Assembly: GCF_900100295.1 (NCBI RefSeq)
Contig: NZ_FNEV01000001.1
Location: 248,001 to 312,000, forward strand
Length of the DNA stretch: 64,000 bases
From: Salimicrobium halophilum
GTDB lineage: Bacteria; Bacillota; Bacilli; Bacillales; Halobacillaceae
Reading direction: 5' to 3'
Shown here: positions 59,533 to 64,000 of the stretch, in pieces
Layout: the number at the start of each line of letters is the position of its first letter
Position numbering within the stretch: the stretch's first letter is position 1
Made by a program: the position numbers and the translations under genes
Notes under the pieces: model-generated
Told to the model about the DNA's origin: nothing
The model's database searches: none
What the model saw: the letters and a program-made list of their open reading frames with translations, nothing else

Positions 59533-60494
59533 TTCAATTATTCAAAGAACAAGAGGATTATTTATCCGGTCAGCGACTGGCAGAGAGACTGAATGTGTCA
59601 AGGACGGCGGTGTGGAAGAATATCAAGGAACTTGAAAAGGAAGGTTTCGTTTTTGAATCGCTGAAGTGGAAAGGATACAAACTTCTGGAGTCCCCTGTGT
59701 CTATATCTCCATCCGAAGTGCAGCAATCCCTGGATACGATCGAACTTGGGAAGAAATTGTTCTATTTTAAGGAAGTGACGTCTACACAGGAGAGGGTTCA
59801 TGCTCTCGCCAAAGAAGGGTATCCTCATGGAACGGTAGTACTGGCCGGAGAGCAAACCGCCGGTAAAGGAAGAAGAAAGAGGGAATGGAGCTCTCTCAAA
59901 GGGAAAGGGATGTGGATGAGTCTTTTGCTGCGGCCTCCCTTTCCCCCCGCAAAAGCTCCGCAGTTGACGCTTGTGGCAGCGACCACGGTAGTACAAGTTC
60001 TACGGGAATTCGGAGTCACGGCGAAGATAAAATGGCCGAACGATATTATGATCGGGGACAGAAAAGTGTGTGGCATTCTGACAGAGATGCAGGCAGAACA
60101 GGACTGGATCGATTACCTGGTCCTTGGCATCGGGCTGAATGTGAATCAAAATGAAACAGAGATGCCCGGGGAACTTAAAAAGAAAGCTACTTCCCTCTAT
60201 ATCGAAACGGGAGTGGAGAGTGCTATCGAGGATATTGTTAGCTGCCTTCTTAACCGATTCGAGGTAGAGCTCGGTCGCTTCTACGATAAGGGTTTTCTTC
60301 CTTTTCAGCAGGAATGGCAGTCATCTGGCTATAAGACCGGGGAATGGGTCGATGTGTCCACTTGGAAAAAACCGTGGCGAGCCAAGGTCACTCGTATCGA
60401 AGAGGACGGAGCACTAACAGTGCTTGATGAACAAGGGCAAGAACAACGCTTATATTCAGCCGAAATTTTGTGGAATGATCATTATTACGGCTGA
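59508..60494 (+). CDS. birA: Biotin operon repressor and biotin-protein ligase
   Basis: A bifunctional protein that attaches biotin to carboxylases and, with biotinyl-AMP, represses biotin genes. The 328-residue protein has an N-terminal winged helix (YLSGQRLAERLNVSRTAVWK, residues 19-38) and the ligase domain with GEQTAGKGRRKREW near 110-123, KIKWPNDIMIGDRKVCGIL near 176-194 and VLGIGLNVNQNE. I start at ATG 59508; ATG 59496 is also in frame and neither has a strong ribosome binding site, suggesting coupling to cca. panBCD, next in B. subtilis, is absent. Confidence 0.94.
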   Translation: MGSTKSKLIQLFKEQEDYLSGQRLAERLNVSRTAVWKNIKELEKEGFVFESLKWKGYKLLESPVSISPSEVQQSLDTIELGKKLFYFKEVTSTQERVHALAKEGYPHGTVVLAGEQTAGKGRRKREWSSLKGKGMWMSLLLRPPFPPAKAPQLTLVAATTVVQVLREFGVTAKIKWPNDIMIGDRKVCGILTEMQAEQDWIDYLVLGIGLNVNQNETEMPGELKKKATSLYIETGVESAIEDIVSCLLNRFEVELGRFYDKGFLPFQQEWQSSGYKTGEWVDVSTWKKPWRAKVTRIEEDGALTVLDEQGQEQRLYSAEILWNDHYYG

Positions 60495-60518
60495 TTATGA
60501 AAGAAAGTAGGAAGAGAA

Positions 60519-63341
60519 ATGAGTACATACGCTGTCATTGACTTAGAGACAACAGGTAACTCTCCCGGGCGCGGGGACAAGATCATTGAAGTGGGGATAG
60601 TAATTATGAAGGAAAAGGCGATCGTCGAAGAATTTTCGTCGTTCATTTACCCGGAAACTCCTATCCCTTCCTTCATTACTAGACTGACGGGCATCACTGA
60701 TGAAGATGTCATCGACGCACCGCTTCTCTCTGAAGTTGTCCCTGAGCTGAAAAGACTGCTCGCTCAGGATTATATAGTAGCGCATAATATTGATTTTGAT
60801 ATGAAATTTATGAATGATGCACTTGCCGCTATGGGAGAAAGTCCTATTGATGCGAAGGTGCTTGATACCGTGGAACTGTCACGAATCATGCTTCCGGATG
60901 CTCCGGGTCATAAACTCTCTGATTTATCCGAGTCGCTTTCTCTTACGCATGATCAGCCGCACCGGGCTATTTCAGATGCACTGGTCACCGCTGACCTCTG
61001 GTCCATCCTTTATACGAAAATGGAAGATCTCCCTGAAAAGACACTCACTTATTTACTGAAACTATCGTCTGCTTTGAAAAGTGATGTGAAGGGTCTTATA
61101 GACGAATTCCTGCTGGAAAAAAGATACAACGGGGAAAACGCCCGTGCAGCCGATTACGAGGTATGGGAAGGGATTCCGGTACGTCCCCAAAAAAATTATA
61201 CCCTACAAAGGGAAGATCGGAAATCTCTCCTGGACTGGGAGGATTGGAAAGCTTATCTGTTCCGTTCGCCGGAGGGACTCCCGATAGTCATCGATAAATA
61301 CCGGGAACGGGAAGAACAGGAAAGGATGGCCGACTCCATCCATCAGTCATTTTCTCAAAATAGGCTAGCATTCATAGAAGCCGGAGCGGGAATAGGGAAA
61401 TCGATGGCAAGTGCTGTCTCCGCCTTACATACCTCTTTGTTGAAAGAGAAGAGGGTTCTGATTTCCACGTACACGAATGCTCTGCAATCACAGATAATGC
61501 AAAAGGAATTGCCACAGTTACAGGCTGTAAGTCCTGTACCTTTCACATTCGCTTCCCTGAAAGGGAGTGAGCATTACTTGAGTCTGGCCCATTTCCGCTA
61601 TGAGATGGAGTATGGCACCCTTGACAACTATGACGATGTCCTAACAAAAGCCATGCTTCTCATTTGGGTACTGGAGACGGAAACCGGTGATGTGGAAGAG
61701 GTTCAACTCCCTTCGAACGGGTATAAATTCTGGCGCAAAGTTTCAGCCGATCAAAAAGGGAAAGCAATCTCCCTTTCAATGGGGAATTATTCTTATTACC
61801 ATAAGGCGTATGAAAAAGCGAAACGCTCCGACATCGTCGTAACTACTCATGCTTTATTCTGTTTTGATCTGCTGCAGGAGGAAGAATTTATTCCTGCCTG
61901 TCAGTATGCTATTATTGATGAAGCGCATCATTTAAAGAAAGTAGCATCCAAATATTTCGGAACCCGCCTTTACTATCCAGCGGTACAGCAGCTTTTCTCG
62001 CAGTGGAGAGAATTATTCGAACCGGGATACTACCGGAAGTCCGCTTCGGATAGAAAGGAAGTGTCCACTCTACTGCAGTCGTGCTATACCCATTTGGATA
62101 ACGCGAAAGCAGAATGGACGGAACTTTCCGCTTACTTCGCCAACTATGTGGTAAAACATCGACCTTCCGTTTCTTCGGACACCGGGAAAGTCATGTTCGA
62201 TTTCCGGAAATACGGATCGAAAAGATTTTATCAGACGCTTATGGAGATGTGTGAACGTCTCCTTCAGGAAATGAAGCAATTGATCCGGAAAACGGAGAGT
62301 CTGATGAATGAGATGCTCCTGCAATTGCAGATGAATGAAGATAAAGATCTTACCATCCTAATTACGCGTCTCGATTATCAGGTGGGGTATTACAAAGAAT
62401 TTGTGAGTTCTGTAGAGACTGTCTTCATAAAAGAGGACACCAATCCTGTGTGGGCGGAACTCGATATCAAACATCCGCAGGGTACGCTTACCATCGAATG
62501 TGAAAGTTATACGTATTCCGATCAACTTGCCGAGCGTCTACAAACTCAGAAGGATAGTATTGTATTTACGAGTGCTACACTTGCCGCCCAAGGTTCTTTC
62601 GATTTCATGAAGAAGAGTCTAGGTCTTGAAGAAGGAAGAGAGGTAATCATCCCTTCCCCGTTCGATTTCGAGAAGCAAATGAAAGTAGTCGTTCCTACAG
62701 ATATGCCGCATATCAAGCAGGAGAGTGAGGACTTTCTCTACGCTGTCGCTGAAACCATCCTCTCCATTGCGATCAAGACGCACGGAAGAATGCTCGTATT
62801 ATTCACTTCCTATGCTATGCTGAGAAATGTTTATCATTTACTCAAGGAATTCCAGGAACTTGAACAGTATCAGTTGATTGCCCAGGGGATCACAAGCGGA
62901 AGCAGAGATCGCCTGAAGAAGGAATTCCAGACACTCGACCATGCCATTCTTCTCGGCACGAATACGTTCTGGGAAGGGATCGATATTCCCGGAGAAGACT
63001 TGAGTTGTCTGGTGATGGTAAGGCTTCCTTTCGACCCTCCGTCACATCCCGGTCAACAAATAGAAGAAAATCTGTGGAAATCGAGCAATGGAAATCCGTT
63101 CATGGAAATGGTTCTTCCGAAAGCTATTCTCAGGTTCAAGCAGGGGATCGGCCGGTTGATCAGAGGAGAAGAAGACAAAGGTATCGTCGTAATTCTGGAT
63201 AAAAGAATCGTAGAGACCAGCTACGGCAAATACTTTATTGAAGCACTTCCTACCTCATCCATTCAACAATGTACGACCAAGGAATTGCTTGCGAATTTTC
63301 ATGAACTTCTTCCCATTGACGACGATGAAAGAAACAATTAA
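60519..63341 (+). CDS. dinG: DinG-family helicase with N-terminal exonuclease domain
   Basis: A 940-residue fusion of a DnaQ-type 3'-5' exonuclease and an XPD/DinG-like helicase. Exonuclease motifs: VIDLETTG (residues 6-13), VAHNIDFDMKFM near 87-98, and HRAISDALVTADL near 148-160. Helicase motifs: Walker A EAGAGIGKSMASAV near 286-299, DEAH in AIIDEAHHLKK near 464-474, FTSATL near 684 and QGIGRLIRGEEDKG near 872-885. The four cysteines of iron-sulfur DinG are not evident, as in other Gram-positive forms. ATG 60519 follows GAAGAG. Confidence 0.95.
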   Translation: MSTYAVIDLETTGNSPGRGDKIIEVGIVIMKEKAIVEEFSSFIYPETPIPSFITRLTGITDEDVIDAPLLSEVVPELKRLLAQDYIVAHNIDFDMKFMNDALAAMGESPIDAKVLDTVELSRIMLPDAPGHKLSDLSESLSLTHDQPHRAISDALVTADLWSILYTKMEDLPEKTLTYLLKLSSALKSDVKGLIDEFLLEKRYNGENARAADYEVWEGIPVRPQKNYTLQREDRKSLLDWEDWKAYLFRSPEGLPIVIDKYREREEQERMADSIHQSFSQNRLAFIEAGAGIGKSMASAVSALHTSLLKEKRVLISTYTNALQSQIMQKELPQLQAVSPVPFTFASLKGSEHYLSLAHFRYEMEYGTLDNYDDVLTKAMLLIWVLETETGDVEEVQLPSNGYKFWRKVSADQKGKAISLSMGNYSYYHKAYEKAKRSDIVVTTHALFCFDLLQEEEFIPACQYAIIDEAHHLKKVASKYFGTRLYYPAVQQLFSQWRELFEPGYYRKSASDRKEVSTLLQSCYTHLDNAKAEWTELSAYFANYVVKHRPSVSSDTGKVMFDFRKYGSKRFYQTLMEMCERLLQEMKQLIRKTESLMNEMLLQLQMNEDKDLTILITRLDYQVGYYKEFVSSVETVFIKEDTNPVWAELDIKHPQGTLTIECESYTYSDQLAERLQTQKDSIVFTSATLAAQGSFDFMKKSLGLEEGREVIIPSPFDFEKQMKVVVPTDMPHIKQESEDFLYAVAETILSIAIKTHGRMLVLFTSYAMLRNVYHLLKEFQELEQYQLIAQGITSGSRDRLKKEFQTLDHAILLGTNTFWEGIDIPGEDLSCLVMVRLPFDPPSHPGQQIEENLWKSSNGNPFMEMVLPKAILRFKQGIGRLIRGEEDKGIVVILDKRIVETSYGKYFIEALPTSSIQQCTTKELLANFHELLPIDDDERNN

Positions 63342-63388
63342 TCTTTAAATGGCGAACGTTTTTCTGATAAAGGAACGGGGAGTGTACT

Positions 63389-63550
63389 ATGAGTCAAAAA
63401 CGGGTGATTTCAAGTTTGGAAATTTCGTATTGTGAAGATTTATACAAAGTGACGGATGGATTGAATAAAGCTTTGAAAACAAAAGATGTTATTGTAGGGT
63501 TGTCGTTGAAAGATGATGAAACGGCAATTTTGACCGTGTATGAGAGCTAA
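63389..63550 (+). CDS. ypmA: Small protein YpmA (DUF4264 type)
   Basis: A 53-residue protein in the ypmA position between dinG and ypmB. It starts at ATG 63389 behind GGAACGGGG and ends with TAA at 63550. The sequence includes SSLEISYCEDLYKVTDGLNK and VGLSLKDDE, consistent in size and pattern with YpmA. Function unknown. Its last 11 bases overlap ypmB, so the two are coupled. Confidence 0.78.
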   Translation: MSQKRVISSLEISYCEDLYKVTDGLNKALKTKDVIVGLSLKDDETAILTVYES

Positions 63551-64000
63551 CTATTTATGGTGGGCCGCAGGTATTCTGTCTGGTGTCCTCCTGCTGGGGC
63601 TTATTCTGTATGTTATTTCCTATCAGGTGCTGGATGACAGAAGAACAGAAGGGATCCAGGAGTCCATTGACTTTCTTGAAGAAGAAGCGGGGGATATACA
63701 AATCACCGACAGTTTCTCATTTACAGGAAACATACCAGTTCATATCCTATATACTTCCTCAGGAGAAGAGGAGAAGGTATACTATATAAATAAAAATGAG
63801 AAAGCGATCGTTGATACGATGGATACCGAAAATCAAGTAAGCGAAGAGACTGTAACCGAATCCTGGCGAGCCAATTGTGGGTCGTGCACGTTCTCAGGCA
63901 TCCAGCCTGCCTATAAAAATGAACAGCCATTATGGGAAATCACTTTCACCGATGGCGAAGGCAGGTATGGGCTGAGTTATTATCATGCTGAAACCGGTGA
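63540..64000 (+). CDS. ypmB: YpmB-family membrane-anchored protein, 3' end outside window
   Basis: The frame opens at ATG 63540, overlapping the ypmA stop, and is still open at the right edge (153 codons seen). A short N-terminus MRANYLWW is followed by one membrane span (AAGILSGVLLLGLILYVISY). The outer part includes YYINKNEKAIVDTM and, near the edge, WEITFTDGEGRYGLSYYHAETG-type PepSY-like sequence (in parts FTDGEGRYGLSYYHAETG). This matches YpmB (DUF5590), which precedes aspB in B. subtilis. Function unknown. Confidence 0.8.
   Translation, partial: MRANYLWWAAGILSGVLLLGLILYVISYQVLDDRRTEGIQESIDFLEEEAGDIQITDSFSFTGNIPVHILYTSSGEEEKVYYINKNEKAIVDTMDTENQVSEETVTESWRANCGSCTFSGIQPAYKNEQPLWEITFTDGEGRYGLSYYHAETG

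Overview
The window is a contiguous piece of chromosome from a spore-forming, low-to-mid GC Bacillota of the family Bacillaceae. The gene order follows the Bacillus subtilis lysA-to-ypmB segment almost gene for gene, and spore genes are scattered through it (dacB-spmAB, cotJABC, sleB-ypeB, a SpoVIF-like gene, spoIVA). Many proteins are rich in Glu and Asp, which would fit a halotolerant relative such as the Halobacillus or Salimicrobium group. That placement is an inference from composition and order, not a demonstrated assignment. I see no tRNA, rRNA, CRISPR array, insertion sequence or prophage. The only gene-free stretch longer than 300 bases (12233-12584) is filled by a cobalamin riboswitch and its terminator.

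Layout: 1-2 kb, 3' part of lysA, ppiB and an orphan ribT. 2.1-6.2 kb, condensin subunits scpA-scpB, then the spore maturation genes dacB-spmA-spmB and rluB. 6.3-12.2 kb, cytochrome c maturation resABC and the redox two-component system resDE. 12.2-13.5 kb, a cobalamin-riboswitch unit (DUF4430 lipoprotein plus ECF transporter S component) where B. subtilis has sigX-rsiX. 13.5-25.9 kb, fer, ypbB-recS-ypbD, cotJABC, ypbG, mecB, glutamate dehydrogenase, ypdA, ansA, prsW and sleB-ypeB. 26-35.5 kb, the c-di-GMP receptor ypfA, cmk-plsC-ypfD, fni, a YIEGIA pair, der-gpsA, a SpoVIF-like gene and two yph genes. 35.6-41 kb, spoIVA, hbs, mtrB, the menaquinone side-chain genes hepS-menG-hepT, and ndk. 41-48 kb, cheR and the chorismate/aromatic operon aroC-aroB-aroH-hisC-tyrA-aroA. 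48-53.8 kb, ypiA-ypiB-ypiF, the cytochrome bc genes qcrABC, ypjA and a ypjB remnant. 53.8-64 kb, a zinc peptidase, ypjC, ypjD-dapB-mgsA-bshA-cca-birA, dinG, ypmA and the 5' part of ypmB.

Compared with the B. subtilis order as I know it, several blocks are missing at their expected positions: ribDEAH, sigX-rsiX, folE (mtrA), trpEDCFBA, bshB1 and panBCD. Two regulators or partners are therefore stranded: ribT without the rib operon, and the TRAP protein MtrB without a neighbouring trp operon. ypjB appears reduced to its C-terminal membrane segment.

The most interesting parts are the B12-riboswitch lipoprotein/ECF unit, an 11-bp hairpin that covers the dacB Shine-Dalgarno, a consensus-matching CcpA (cre) site in front of the gudB-position glutamate dehydrogenase, the stranded TRAP gene, the ypjB remnant, and inverted repeats around the qcr and ypiA promoters. 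Many genes appear to start at GTG or TTG behind strong Shine-Dalgarno sequences; I moved start sites accordingly and say so in each entry.
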